Shown one piece after another: positions 40,101-52,300 of a stretch of 64,000 nucleotides of DNA. The notes below the pieces were generated by a model. That model did no database searches and was not told the origin of the DNA. It saw nothing but the letters and a program-made list of their open reading frames with translations. The position numbers were made by a program, and so were the translations under genes. Position 1 is the stretch's first letter; each line of letters starts with the position of its first letter. The DNA comes from Trichostrongylus colubriformis (Eukaryota > Nematoda > Chromadorea > Rhabditida > Trichostrongylidae), in the NCBI GenBank assembly GCA_963978905.1, contig OZ022258.1, forward strand, positions 57,396,591 to 57,460,590, in the 5' to 3' direction.

Positions 40101-40766
40101 GGGTGTCGACAATGACATTGCAACGAATCTCGCTTACGAATCTTGCTGAAGTAATTAAAAGGCCTCCAGAGAGTGTTTCAAGAGTACCCACAGCTCTTTT
40201 TTCAGTTGTCCTGGTCATCATAATTACTCCTTCCAGCGGAGCACTGCAGCTGTTTACGAAGGTAATCGGTGAACGTGTGATTGTAATCCCCATACAGGGA
40301 TCTGCCACAATGGAAACATGCGGTCTCAATGCTACGGGGGGGGGGGTTTAACATCCTCTGAAAGCTCTTCTCCAAAGGTCGCTAATTTCGAGCACAGGAG
40401 ATCTGAAACAAGCTCACGTAGAAGCTTTTAATGGTGTCGATGGTAAGGCCATTAAGAATTCTGTTTCCAATTTACGGATATGGCTGATTGAGCAGTGAGA
40501 GGGTCATCTGTAATGAGGAGTCTGTCAGCAATTTTCAAAACAATCTCGGTTGGCTGCCTGCTCAGGGAACTTTATATCCGGGATGATCTTTTAATCATAA
40601 GGAGAGAAACTGAGCTACTTACCACGTCATGACCGGCATCATGGAGAATGTCGGCGATTGTGCCCATGAACCGCATATGAGAGAGTCCTAGTGGGGCAGA
40701 ATAGATGAGAATTTTGAGTGTAAAGGCGATGTCGAACAGCATATTCAGGATCAGAAGAAACCGCAT
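33640..40766 (-). CDS. UDP-glucuronosyltransferase, type 2 (UGT gene 2)
   Basis: Twelve exons: 40766-40623, 38673-38611, 38523-38387, 38273-38170, 38115-38016, 35595-35486, 35435-35265, 35197-35117, 34977-34830, 34710-34599, 34119-34012 and 33913-33640. About 516 residues, normal for a UGT. The start is the ATG at 40766, giving the signal peptide [16 protein letters not shown]; an in-frame TTG 12 bases upstream is not used as a start here. [14 protein letters not shown] holds the catalytic histidine. [18 protein letters not shown] and [11 protein letters not shown] follow, split by an intron of about 54 bases. [15 protein letters not shown] links the domains. [15 protein letters not shown] to PLFADQ is the sugar-donor signature with the D-Q pair. 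A membrane segment and K-N-K-I-D tail end the protein (ER). Its introns hold a decayed mariner, a microsatellite and a Penelope-derived inverted pair. Confidence 0.9.
36937..37188. repeat. (CTGT)n microsatellite, about 250 bp
   Basis: Long runs of the tetramer CTGT are interrupted by short blocks of CAGT (about 37052-37080) and TGTA (about 37146-37166). It lies in the large intron of UGT gene 2. The same intron in UGT gene 3 has no such array, so expansion came after the duplication. Apparent proteins rich in S-V-C-L are artefacts of the repeat. Confidence 0.97.
37387..37727. mobile_element. Inverted pair of Penelope-element termini in UGT gene 2 intron
   Basis: Two arms (about 37467-37579 and 37606-37727) are inverted copies of one another. 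The right arm reads GACTGGGCCTTTGAGGAAG, then ACGATCTGGTCGAAACGTTA, then AATAAATGTTCCACC. The order TTGAGGA, hairpin GAC-GATCTG-GTC, GAAAC resembles a hammerhead core with U in place of the first C. Together with the GAAACGTTAGGCC phrase shared with the element at 6680, this points to Penelope-like terminal repeats. CTTTTACACTCT occurs on both sides (about 37375 and 37729), a likely 12-base target duplication. UGT gene 3 lacks the insertion. Confidence 0.7.
39155..40015 (+). mobile_element. Decayed, internally deleted mariner transposon (861 bp)
   Basis: The ends are inverted repeats TTAGGTTGTCGAAAAAGTTT, flanked by TA on both sides (39153-39154 and 40016-40017). Plus-strand remnants of a mariner transposase are visible. 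An N-terminal helix-turn-helix end ([10 protein letters not shown]) and a DNA-binding hinge like [12 protein letters not shown] come first. A jump follows to [18 protein letters not shown] (second catalytic aspartate) and [11 protein letters not shown], where the third catalytic aspartate is asparagine. Stops and frameshifts abound. It is dead. It lies in intron 1 of UGT gene 2, and gene 3 has the empty site. Confidence 0.92.
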
Positions 40767-41964
40767 CAGCTCTCGCAAATCCTAAAGTGCTTGCTGTTAA
40801 TGTGAAAGTGATTATGAAAGAATCTGAATTCTACAATTGGTGAAAGTCTCGACGGTGATCAGCTCCGTGAGCGATTCAATGAGATTTGCAAGTGCGCGTT
40901 CGTCGGCTGTGTGTAATTCAACCAGTACCACCCAAATGCTTGGCAGGGCACCCAAAAAACCGTTATCATCTGAGTAAAGTCCCACAGCTGAAAGCCTATA
41001 TTTGGGTCCTAACTGAAAGTACAAAGTTACGAAGCATCAAACAAAGCGATTTCCGATACCTCATTTCTGCCAAGAAATCACTCTCCTTCTGAACACGTTG
41101 TTAAATACAAGCAGAAGTTTAGGAATTCGGGTCCTGAGAGAGTTCAGTGCAGCATAAAAACGCTAAAACGGAGTAGAGAAAAGAGAGAAGAGTAAGAGTA
41201 GTCAGTAGAGAAAATTAGTGGTTTTCTGAGAGCTCCTATGTCTCACTTTATAGCCGATCACCAGTACCAGACAGCGTAAAAAATGCAATATTCAGCAAAG
41301 ATCTTGCCCGCGAACGGAAAATCGGCATTGTGAGTGTCGCACACTGTCTACCGCTCTCACCCGTCTGCGATCTTTTGAATGATCGTTTTCGATAATTCTC
41401 GGGTGAAAACGCCCAAACTGAATCCAGCTATTATTCGGCACCCTGGTTCTGCAGAAAAAGATGTAGGCCGAATTCGTTCCATGAATCACCTTAAATCATC
41501 ATCCAGCAGACGCAGACAAAAGTCGATTTCGTGCAGATCTGCGCACAGTAGACTGTTTTTGCTGAGCCGCACGATAGTGTTTGAGAGGAAACTCACATAC
41601 GTTTCTTATAATTTCACACACATAATTTCAAGACAAACTAGTTGTGGACGGCAATAGGAATCGCCATTCATAAATTAGATACAACTATTATATGCTAATC
41701 CATGAAGTTTCTACGACTTGTCTGGTGAAGAGACCGGATTGCAATAGCGGCTGGATTTGTAGGGGATAACAAGCAGTGTGGGCTTGATTGGTGCTGTGTA
41801 AGCACTGGCAGTGCCATTGGCACTCAAAAAAATTTGAGACTAAAATTCTATTTCTCTCGAGAATCTCATTTAACATTGCATGACGTCAAGAATCATCAGG
41901 AGACCATGGAAAGCATTATTCTGGTGCCGGCGAATTTTTGCAGGCACTTCTTTTTAGTTATATA

Positions 41965-43530
41965 CAGTGCTCTGCATAATTATACAGCCACCTATAAATT
42001 GTCCATCAATTCTGTTCGCAGAGTGTTTCAAAAAAAGTCTCTAAGTGAAAGATGTAGCCAGTGTGGACGCGCATTGGCGCATACATACCAAATTTTAGCC
42101 AAGAGACATAGAAGATTCTTTTCTCAATTTGTTTTGAAAATGGCGCTTATACTATTCTGCAAAATTATACAACCACTGAACAGATTGACGCAATCGTCAA
42201 CGAAACAATGAAAAAGAGAAAAATGCTGATTTTGCGATCATTTGGTCCTCCATTGCTTCGAATAGCCACAAATTTTGATGATATAGGTCGATATAAAGAT
42301 TTTCAGAATGTTTTCAAACCACATGCTGCCACGCTTCGATGACAACATCTCTGAGCTCCCAGACACCTTCCAATCAGTCTGAATTCTTTTCCCCGTGGAA
42401 CCTCAGATAATCTTCCATCATGTAAAGATCGGAGCCGTTCGTTATCCGGGTCAGAAGGTCCATTCGGTGTCGGCTTCACCATGATCGAGTGTTCCAGTTG
42501 ACATGGGATGGTCCATTAACTTACATAAAAACAATTTTGGTGAAGATTTCGAGACGCATGACACGAGAAGGGTACGGCACACAAAGGCTCGGTAATCGGA
42601 TGTTTCATCCTTTCGAGAACGAAACAAAAATTCGAATGGTTATTTAATCCCACACCCTGACACCTCCTTCTTTGAAGTTCTTCTTGGAAACTCGAGTTTG
42701 TCCCTCGTGTGATAGCGCCGGTAGCCGTCGGAGACGTCATAGCCGAAACCTTCTTTCATCAGACAGAACAATCTCGAGAAAAAACCGAAGGGGAAAGGTG
42801 TACAAACTTGAGGGGATTTTCGGACAATTTGTCATGGTGTGGGATCAAATAATTATTCGAATTTTTGTTTCGTTCTTGAAAGGATGAAACATCCGATTGC
42901 CAGGCCTTTTTGCGCCGTACCCTTCTCTTGTCATGCGTCTCGAGATCTTCACCAAATTTTTGTTTCCATGTAAGTTAATGGACCATCCCACGTCAACTGG
43001 AACATTCGATCATGGTGAAGCCGTCACCGAATGGACCTTCTGACCCGGATAACGAACGGCTCCATCTCAACCGGATGGAAGATTATCTGGGGTTTCACGG
43101 AGAAAAGAATTCAGACCGATTAGAAGGTGTCAGGGAGTTTGAAGACGTTGGCCTCGAAGCGTGGCAGCATGTGGTTTAAAAACATTCTGAGAATCTTTAT
43201 ATCGACCTATATCATCGAAATTTGTGGCTATTCGCAGCAATGGAGGACCAGATGATCGCAAAATCAGCATTTTTCTCTTTTTCGTTAATTCTCGGTTGAC
43301 GAATGCGCCAATCTGTTCAGTGGCTGTATAGTTTTGCAGAATGGTATAAGCGCCATTTTCAAAACAAATCAAGAAAAGAATCTTCTATGTTTCTTGGCTA
43401 AAATTTGCTATGGATGCGCGAATGCGCGTCCACACTGGCTACATCTTTCACTCAGAGACTTTTTTTGAATCATCTGCGAACAGAGTTTATGGACAATTTA
43501 TAGGTGGCTGCATAATTATGCAGAGCACTG
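41965..43530. mobile_element. Tc1-like foldback with two opposed transposase fragments (1566 bp)
   Basis: The outer ends are CAGTGCTCTGCATAATTAT, with TA on both sides (41963-41964 and 43531-43532). The arms are long inverted repeats of roughly 740 bases meeting near 42750. Each arm, read outward from the centre, shows traces of a Tc1-type transposase C-terminal half. The left arm, read on minus, gives VLSDERRF then GGVRVW. The right arm, read on plus, gives VMVWD then DVVIEAWQHVV. Both copies are broken by stops. Confidence 0.82.
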
Positions 43531-44349
43531 TAGTCATAAACTGGTCTACAGTGCTGAAAAGCACCCATAAAATCTTGTAAAGCGCTGCTAGTAGATAAAG
43601 ACAGCAGCCATGGGCCGGTTTGTCGTGCAGGATGTCCTATCATTCGACTTTCGCTGCAAATCACAAAACGATCTGGAAATGAGCTAGACACGCATAGTCA
43701 CTAGTGGGACTAGAAGCGGTTTGCGCCAGTATTCAAATCTCAAAAAATAACATCTCTCCGTCACATAGCCTTCTAGAAAAAAAGCAGATTGACAAGGATG
43801 CTCGAGCAGAGGTAGATTGTGAAACCACGACTGCTCTTCCCACACCCCTTGCAGTCGTATCAGTAGTGCTCACAATAAGCCACGCATTTGACTTTTATCG
43901 AGCGTATTTTCACCCTTACCTTGTGACCAGGAAAAGCTGCTGATGCAAAATGTTTGAATGTCTTCAAAATCAGCACATTCTGGCATTCACTTGAATATTG
44001 CTCGGCCCAGAATGCATTGCTGCGTTACCTGCAAAGCGCGAGGTTCTTACTGCAGCCCCTCATACAGTATCCGAAAATATGTGGCTAACAAAAAGAAAAT
44101 CGAGAAAAGGAAGCGTTTTTCTGTCGTATTCCTTCCACCTTTTCCTCCATGAGGTACATTAAAAGATTTGGAAGCGTTATTTTGTAGGTGACGTTGTTTT
44201 GTACATTTTTCATGCATTTGCAATACAGTTGCTTCAATATTTTTGAAAGTAGACAATTTTAGCAGTTGATAGAATGACATGAGAGCAAGATGAAGTTATA
44301 CCGGACAGGAATTTTCAAAGAAAATTCAAAGTGACAGAGACATTTCCAG

Positions 44350-45899
44350 AGAATTCGATCCAGATAGGCGTGGATAAGAGGAGATTTATGTCAGCGCCGG
44401 GAAAAGTACTCGGTCGGAAGCCCATCGAAATACTCCTGTCACTTATTTTTAATTCTGCTGGCTTTCCTCAAATGATGCCAGCGCTGCACTTCTCGATGTC
44501 TCGCTTAGGCCAGGCTGAAGGCGAACATCTCCGCCTCGCAACTTCCTAATTTCGCGCACAAGGCATCTTCCGTGTTCTTAGCTTTGGCTATGGTTGTCAT
44601 GACAAGCCTCTTGCAACTTTTATAGGTGGCGAGGTCCTCTGAGCTCCGCGTTTCCTGCCAGGGTTTGTATGTTTCCTTCCTCCATTTAACCACTCGCTGG
44701 ACCTTCTTGTTTCAGAACCACACCGCTTTATCTGCTCTGAAGCCATCTCGAGTTTCACCCAGTAATTCTTTCGCGCACTGCAGGATGATGGCGGTCCCAT
44801 CCCAGGTTTCATGAAGCGGACCGCAGAAGTCTGGGAGACCACCCTCTATTACCCTTTTTTGGTCATCCCTCTCCGCACTGTGGACGTATTATCTGCTCAG
44901 TTCCTACCTTTGCCTTTATAGGAAGCTCTATGGCGACGTTGGTTAGGAGAGGTCAGTGCTTGGTGATCATTTACCCTCAGATAGTACCTGGTAGTACCTA
45001 TGTCCTTTAAACCTTCAAAGAACGGTCTTATTATGAGCACCTGAGGTCCCCTTTGGCGAAGAACGTACTACAGATAGCCAGGTCGTGGTTGTAGCCAAGT
45101 CGAGCACCCTTCGTCTCTTATGTTAGCATTCCTTGTAACAATTCCTCTGCCCCGTGACTCTCTCTAGCCCTTACCTGTCACTGGCGATATGACCGTTCAG
45201 GTAGGCCGCTATGGTGAAACAGTCTCCCTCTGGGACTCCCCGATGGCATTATCGAGGCTCAGAAGGAAATCGTCTTTTTCACATCCGGAGCAGTCACCTC
45301 GAGGCTCTTATATGGCTATTATGATCTATTACCCCTCCTTTGGGTTTATCGCAACTGCCATGATTCGGTCGTTGATGCTATCAGCTGCAGGGATACTGTC
45401 TATTAGAGACTCTACTACGACCGCCGTTGTAGAAGAATTTGACTCCAACCGATCTCTCTAGCCTCAGCCACTTTCCGGCGTATTTCCTGAAGTTGTAGGA
45501 CTTGGATGCTTTGCGTTTCATTAGGTCAGCCACCTCTCTGGACTTGTCGATCAGCGGTCCCACATCAAGAGTCCCGATTTGAACTCACTTCTTTGGCCGA
45601 GGCCGTCCACCCTTCGGCAGCCCTCGCATAGTGACCACAGAATTCGGGCGAGAGTTCTGAGCGCCACTTCCGGATGACGCCTTGGTATCACTACTAACTA
45701 CTAACTCTTTGTGCCAATCAAGACATTTTCGTTGTGACTGGGATTCTCCAGCAGCCGGCCTATCAACCTGGGTCTGGCCGGTAACGTTACCATTTGCTAT
45801 TTCTCGCAAGGCATGGTAATGTGCATTGGGAAGGGATCGAACCCAGTCTTGAATGTGCAGACGTGAGCCGACATTAACCACTCGCTTATTCCTGTCTAC
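44350..45899 (-). mobile_element. RTE-type LINE, 5' fragment (endonuclease part), degraded
   Basis: Minus-strand frames show RTE endonuclease traces. KSREVADLMKRKASK and VKFFYNGG lie at 45563-45381, SINDRIMAVAINPKEG near 45370-45320, and an EKDDFLLSLDNAIG-like frame near 45270. The linker before the reverse transcriptase, ETRSSEDLATYKSCKRLV, is at 44693-44505. Numerous stops and frameshifts break it. It ends near EYF at about 44400, where the reverse transcriptase should begin. A Tc1-like transposon abuts its 5' side at 45902. Confidence 0.78.
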
Positions 45900-45901
45900 T
45901 A

Positions 45902-47472
45902 CAGTGCGTTTCATAATTATAAGGTCACCCTCAAATTTTCGGTTTTCAAGAGAGGCAGCTGACCGAAAATTTTTCAAGTATTTTTTATAGATTCCTCATC
46001 ACAGAAAACCTTCCCATACTAGTTTTGATAACATTAGCTTTTAGTCCAACATTTTTATGAATATTTTCTCATTTTTGTGCTGTTTCATAATTATAAGGTC
46101 ACCCCGAAGAAACAGAGAATTTGCTAGAGTTAACAGCGCATGCGAAGGAGCTTATAATCTGTGGCCCTCTCCTATTTGAGAACGACATTAACAAGCAGAT
46201 TCGGTGAACTAGAAACTAAATTTCGGAGAACCTCACCACAGATATTGTTCCAGTCTTCAACGATTGCCTGTTTCAGCAGTTTTGCTTCCCAGAATTGACA
46301 ATCATCGGGGTAAATATTCGAGGTAATGTCTTCTAGATCTCCCTAATGGAACTGAGACCATGACTACATGTTATCCATGGCTGAGCGTGCGTATTTCAGG
46401 ACTTTAACCGCAATTACGTTGAATGACCCACGTGAGCAACAGCATTGCCATACTTTAAGATGCAATTGTGAAGAGCCGATCGGCTCCAAAAGGCAACTGA
46501 TTTCTTCGTAGGATCTTCTAGTAGTCTCTGGAGTCTATTCTGCAAGTTTCAGAGGCAAGCTTCAGTGCAAGCTCACTGCCGAAAAGAACTTAGGCCATCA
46601 CCCTTCTCCTACAAAAATTGCCAAGGCTTCCGTAGATTGGCGCACTTCTCTGACCAAGCTAGTACTACCTCTGCACGACAGCATCATACAAATAGAATAT
46701 TTTTAGACTCAAAAATACAATTCAGATGGTATTATTCGCATGCAGGGTGCAACTGCTATGCAAATTCAGTTTTGTTCAGTCCGTGCCCAAGAACAATTTT
46801 ATGACTCAAAGTTGTGCCGCCTCAGGGTGTGGTGTAGGCTTCGGAAACTTCTTCATTATCTCTTTGGTGATGTTTCTGCTCTTCCTCACTACTGTACGCG
46901 CTGTGGTTCCAGACAAGGAATGGTTCAACTCCAAATAAATCTGCTTAATGAAGGAGGTGCTGTAGGAAGTGGTCCCCAAAATCCCTTTCTCGTAAATGAC
47001 AATGATCTCGCGTGGGAGTCCAGAGCATGAAAAATATGTGAAGACACCGAATGACTCAGATGTTATCTAACTGAGCACAGGAAGCTTCCGATTTTTTTTT
47101 GGAATTACTCTCAAGCTAAGCTTGGCACCACAAAAATCCCAAATCTGGGCTTTTGTCCCGGGACATAGCAGCTAGCCACAAGAAAATTGAGCATGTATCT
47201 CAAAGATGAATTTGGAAGACATATGCACCTTCACAGACTTGTTGGAGCCTCAACATTTTTTCTTTTTTCAGGGTGACCTTATAATTATGAAACGGTGCAA
47301 AAAACGAAAAATACTCTTAAAAACATAAGGTAAACGAGACTGCAACCAAAAATCGGATACGAGGGTTATTTCAGGTGAGGAATCCGTCTATGAGACTAAA
47401 AAGATTCCTTAATGGGGTGTTGTTGAGAAAACCTAAAATTCAGGGGTGACCTTATAATTATGAAACGCACTG
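45902..47472 (-). mobile_element. Tc1-like transposon with double repeats at each end (IR/DR), decayed
   Basis: The ends are CAGTGCG followed by TTTCATAATTATAAGGTCAC, with TA on both sides (45900-45901 and 47473-47474). A second copy of TTTCATAATTATAAGGTCAC lies inside each end (46083 on the left; inverted at about 47272 on the right), spaced about 175 bases from the outer one. Minus-strand remnants of a Tc1-type transposase include IVEDWNNICGEVLRNLV near 46260-46210, the usual C-terminal helix of the family. It is riddled with stops. It interrupts, or abuts, an RTE LINE fragment. Confidence 0.85.
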
Positions 47473-47754
47473 TATTTTCCATACAACTTACGTGTAGTAC
47501 GTCCGCTGCTCATTTCACAGCTGCGGCCTGCTCACAGCGTTCAGAGACTCGGAGAGAATAACTATCAACTGCTTTTTTTCTAAGTCTGAGCGACGGAGGC
47601 CAATGCGTAACAGTGAAATTTCCCTCTCTTTGGATGTTCTACTAAACGTAGGAGGAACTACTCATTCAAAACTTACAACCGTCCATAACTCTACTATATA
47701 ATCGTATTTTCACTATCCTCTCACAGAAGCCTTCGAAAAGAAACGCTGCTCACC

Positions 47755-48623
47755 TTCTTAGCAAGTCAATCAAATTTCTACTAACCAGTACTTTTATGTA
47801 CATAAATACATACATGTAAACCAGTAATACATAAATGTCCGCATACCAGTTACCTTTCGGGATTCAGTTCTTCCACCGGGGTTGATTAAAGGCAAGCACT
47901 CGTGTTGTCATCATCTACTAATATCTGGCCGGTTTCGCGCAGATTCTTCGCGAGTGAAGGAAATTGGGTTAATTGCTCGTCAAACGGAAATGAAGCATTC
48001 GTGCTTTGTATTCAGACGAAAAAAATTGCGCCAGAAAATCTGGTGTCTGGGCTCGTCTGGGGATAGAAGAGATGAAAGCGCTGGCGCTAACATGAGTCTC
48101 GATATGAACTTCGAAGCTTGGTTTTTATTAGAATTTTAGGAAGAGGTCCAACTTCGTTTTTTTTTTCAACAGAACCTTTGCTATTTTGCTACATAAATTC
48201 TTAACGCTTTCATCGATAAAAAGTCAGCGAACCGTGGCAAACAGTCTTTGAAGTTCTTGGAAGTAAACGACGGAAAACGATATCGGTCATCTTTTTGTTC
48301 GCAGTTGGCATCAAGAATTAGTGCTGCTTTCAGCATTTAAGGAGTGTTACCGAATTCAGACTCTATTTCAAACCGTCCTGATGAACCGTTTTTGTGATTT
48401 TCGCTTATAAGCAATTCTTTCGGATTATAAGTATCGTACGTTATAAATAACAGATGATCACTTATTGTATCCTTACCACGTTGTGACCAGCCTCTCGAAG
48501 AATATCAGCGACACGACTCATGAATCCCGTGTGTGAATGACCCAACGGTGCCGAATAAATGAGAATTTCATATGCATAGCTGTTGCAATCGTTGATCAAA
48601 AGGCAGAACAGCAGCAGTCTTAT
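47755..48623 (-). pseudogene. UGT type 1 remnant A (exon 1 and a scrap of exon 2)
   Basis: Bases 48623-48477 match exon 1 of UGT gene 1 at the same length (147 bases), reading LLLFCLLINDCNSYAYEILI and YSAPLGHSHTGFMS, with an intact donor site. The start codon is ATA instead of ATG. The 3' end of exon 2 (LAKK then the donor) survives near 47755-47770. All later exons are missing, replaced by transposon sequence to the left. It cannot make a UGT. Confidence 0.85.
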
Positions 48624-49337
48624 TCCTATTACACACCAGTGGTCCTCTGTTGTAGTCGACTAAAGTGGAACGGCTGGTAACAAAATGCTTGAAAAACCAT
48701 AGTTTTGCTTAAAATGTGAATTTTACTTGTTACAGTCATAGCCAGTCGATGAAAAAGCCAAGTGTGCCTATTCAGTGGGTCTCCACTTAGGAAAAATCAG
48801 TCAATCATTAATGTGTTACAGTTTTGAACCGGAAAATTCACCTTGTACCGCTCTCATTGTCAAATTCCTTTTTGGCAATGAGAGTGACATCCTTGCCTTC
48901 ATACTTTAGTGGCCCACAAACATTTATGTATGCCCAGGTGTTTTTTTCTTTAGAAGGCGTGTCTTCTTGAAATGCGCTATCTACTTTTTTCTTCAATAGG
49001 TCATCACCATTCTGATGAAAAGAAAATTCTATATAATAGAAACTCGTGTGATGCGAAACTTCATGAGAAAGAGGTGGATAGTTTCAATGAGACGTACTAA
49101 TGAAATAGATGAACATGCGAGAATGAGCTTACTATCCATGTTCTGGTTGTGGTGATGGACGTGTCCTCTAGCGCACGCTCCACTGACTTATCGATTGAAG
49201 CCACGTAAATTTGAAAAGCTTGGCAGATATACGCAGCACATGAAATACGGATTTCGCAATTTTGCATCATATGCACACTCTACTGCAAACCCAACACTAC
49301 TCACCGTATGAACCATTCCTTATTATGCAATTATGTC

Positions 49338-52300
49338 TCACTCGACCTTATTCTTGCTATTCAAAATATGTTTCAAGGACTTCCAAATGCAGTAAGTGAA
49401 AGCATAGAAGAATAGGGCAGCTAATGAAAATGCAACAAGTATCACATCAAAGCAAAAATATTGTATCACTCCCATACGGTAGCTGTACACATCAAGCTCT
49501 TCGATCTTGCCATGCATTGCAGAAAATTCTACAGTTGACAGAAGGCGTTCTTTTAATTTGAATGGTTTTCTGTTTATTAGCGACGACAGACGCTCGGCGC
49601 GTCGTCGATACCTGAAACACGAACTAACTCATGGACGATGGATCAAGACAGCTAAGAAAATTGCTGAGAGCAGTGCTTTTCAGAGAAAATCCGAGTGTGG
49701 AAACCTACTTGTCGTCTTCCAGTATGGAGTGCACGCTTTTGATGAAGTTTGCACTTGTGAATGACTCTGTATAGAGCACAATTGCTGAACCTCTCCGCTC
49801 CACAAGCTTTGCATTTCTGAGTATGCAAATAAAAAAGGTAAAGGATAATGTCATCACCTCATTAATTCCTGGTTAGGATGCGTTGCCGTTCTGGTTCAAT
49901 ACAAACTTGGGATGGCAGCTTAATGCGATTTAAACCATAAAATCTCGCGGTCTGCTGTAGTACCATCAGTGCTTTTCTCCTTTTCTACGAGTCTGGTCCA
50001 ATTCACCAGCCCTGGAGGACTGGGAGGCTCGATAGACCTAGCAGGCATTTAAGTAGCATTTGATCACCTCGCTATGAGAGTGAGAGTACACACTACCTAT
50101 CACTACATCGCTTCGCCTGCAAATAAACAGATACGAGCGTAATTATACGCAGATGTATTATAAAGCCCTAATGGGGACGCTGTCTGACATTAATCCACGC
50201 TTGAACTACTGCCACGCACAATGTCCTCCAAGACGGCGCATATTTGACACTTCTACATGTTTTCGCGAAGTATATAAAAATGAAATATGGCGCATCCAGT
50301 CGTTCAATCCCATGCGAAGTTATTTGACCTGTAATGATCAGTGTACAGTGGAATGAGGATGGCTGGTTTGCCGTTTCTTGTCAGCTCCAGTACACTATTC
50401 ATTCCTGCGTGAGTTATGAAGCACCGCAAATTCGGATGTCCTGAAAACGTGTCTGCAGTCGAAATCTTATTGAGTGAGAGAGATTTCCTTTGAACTCCCA
50501 TAAACCTATTGTATAAAGTGGTGTTTGGATGATTTTGAATGAAATGACATACGAAGAAGCGAGGTTTGCGGAGTCCATCTGGATGTGAAAAGGTTAGGCA
50601 TTTCAGGCACTTTGTCATCCTTGTCGATTTTCCATATGAAAGTATAGTTTTGGAACGTGGAGACTGCTTCTAGAATTGCAGATCGGATGTTTTTGGGCAT
50701 CTGCAATGCTTCGATACAAACCATGACCTGAACCTTCAAAACGCATGGATTCTACGCTTATAAGTCCTCATAAGGATGAATGAAATACTCTCACATTCGT
50801 GGCCACGTGCTGTTATTCACGGCGAAGTTTACTGAGAGCAAGGTGAACAGACCTGTACGGTGGGGGCACTGGAGCCGAATGCTATGAGAACGACGCCTTT
50901 ACTGTAGGGCCGATTCATCATGAGACGAAATTTCTGAAAAATCCCAGCATGCAAAGAAGAATTTTCAACATTTTCATGAATTCGAAGAACTGACCTCGTC
51001 CAAAGGAGTCGCTTCTGGCATGGCTATACCACCTATGTAAACCAGTTTGTTTGAGGTTGGCCAAGAGTATTCAAGAAACTCGTCCGAGTTTGACAAAAGG
51101 TAATTCGTTTTGTTGAGAATTTTTTCAGGGAGGTTTGAGGTGAGGCCATGCCTCTTAAAAATCATCTGAAATGGTGATGAATAAAATTTTTCTGAGCCAA
51201 GTGTTTTAGTGACTCACTTCATATTCGTGAACTTCCTTACGAGTCGCCAACCGGACAGCGCCGTGGAGGAAAAAGTTAATGAAACGTTGCAGAAAGGTCA
51301 TAGATTCATCGTACGACGATATAAAAGCTGAAAAGCATTAGCTGCTGAGTGGCCTTTAAACGATAAAAGTTTAGGCCCTTTTAGAGCCAACGTGCACTGG
51401 CGGTCACCTCGCTGGTAATAGAGGCAGCTGTTTTACAACGCGATTAGATGACCTGGGTGGCCGTTGGGTAACAGACGAGTTACTATGCACGTGATTTGAA
51501 AAGAAAAATAGCAGTTCTTACGTTGAAATACATTCCGTTATATTCCATTTGTTATGGCTTTGGTGAAGCTGATCTTATCAGTACGCCTTGAAGGTCACCA
51601 AAGAATGCAGCCGAAATAATGGTTAGTATGATGGATATAATTCAAATGATAAGGGTGATTATTAAAGATCAGCATACTATTCAATGTAGTCTAGCTTACC
51701 AAATAGAGTTCCTCCTCGGGCCGAAATCTCATCTCCTACCGGACAACAGTAACTTGCCGCCAATGACTGTGAGCGGACTACAGTGACTTATTCCGTATAT
51801 CCATTACCTATATATAATCCAGGTTTGGTGTGTAAGTCAGTGCGTGTGTTCTGTCTGCCTGTTTGTCTTACATCTTTCTTACATCCCAGAACTGTAGCCT
51901 GAAGGGATCGGGCAAGTTGGATCAGGTATGGACTGATCAATATGTACGAAGCACCTAAGAGCTAAGCCTAGGTCGGCCTACCATAGGCGGGGCTCACGCT
52001 GAAATGCCCAACGCTCATATTCAAGCCCCGCTCAGGTTCAAATAGCATGCGTGTCGGAAAAGATAGGCTAAGGTAAACTGCAATTAAATGGTGCATTAGA
52101 GAAGATCTGCACATGTGAGTAGTAATTCAGGAGCGCGAACATGAGAATTGCAATTCCTCTCCAAAAAGCCTTTAGAGTGGGGTAAAATAAAATTATCGGT
52201 TTTTGCTCAGGGACCGGGCACAGTTGCTGAACCGAATTCTTGAGTAGGTAAAGTCGCAGAAGTAGCGATTTTGTAGGGCATAGGCTACCGATGGATACTG

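Noticed and set aside
40336..40347. Poly-G tracts here and at about 54636-54651 as signals
   Set aside because: They are simple homopolymers in paralogous introns with no other conserved structure around them.
40767..40778. A longer N terminus of UGT gene 2 beginning at 40778
   Set aside because: That codon is TTG. The ATG at 40766 gives a proper signal peptide, and UGT gene 3 has the same arrangement.
30143..45899. The LINE fragments at 30.1-31.7 kb and 44.4-45.9 kb as two halves of one element split by the UGT duplication
   Set aside because: Their protein traces overlap around the Q-x-Y-F segment before the reverse transcriptase, so they are more simply two partial copies.
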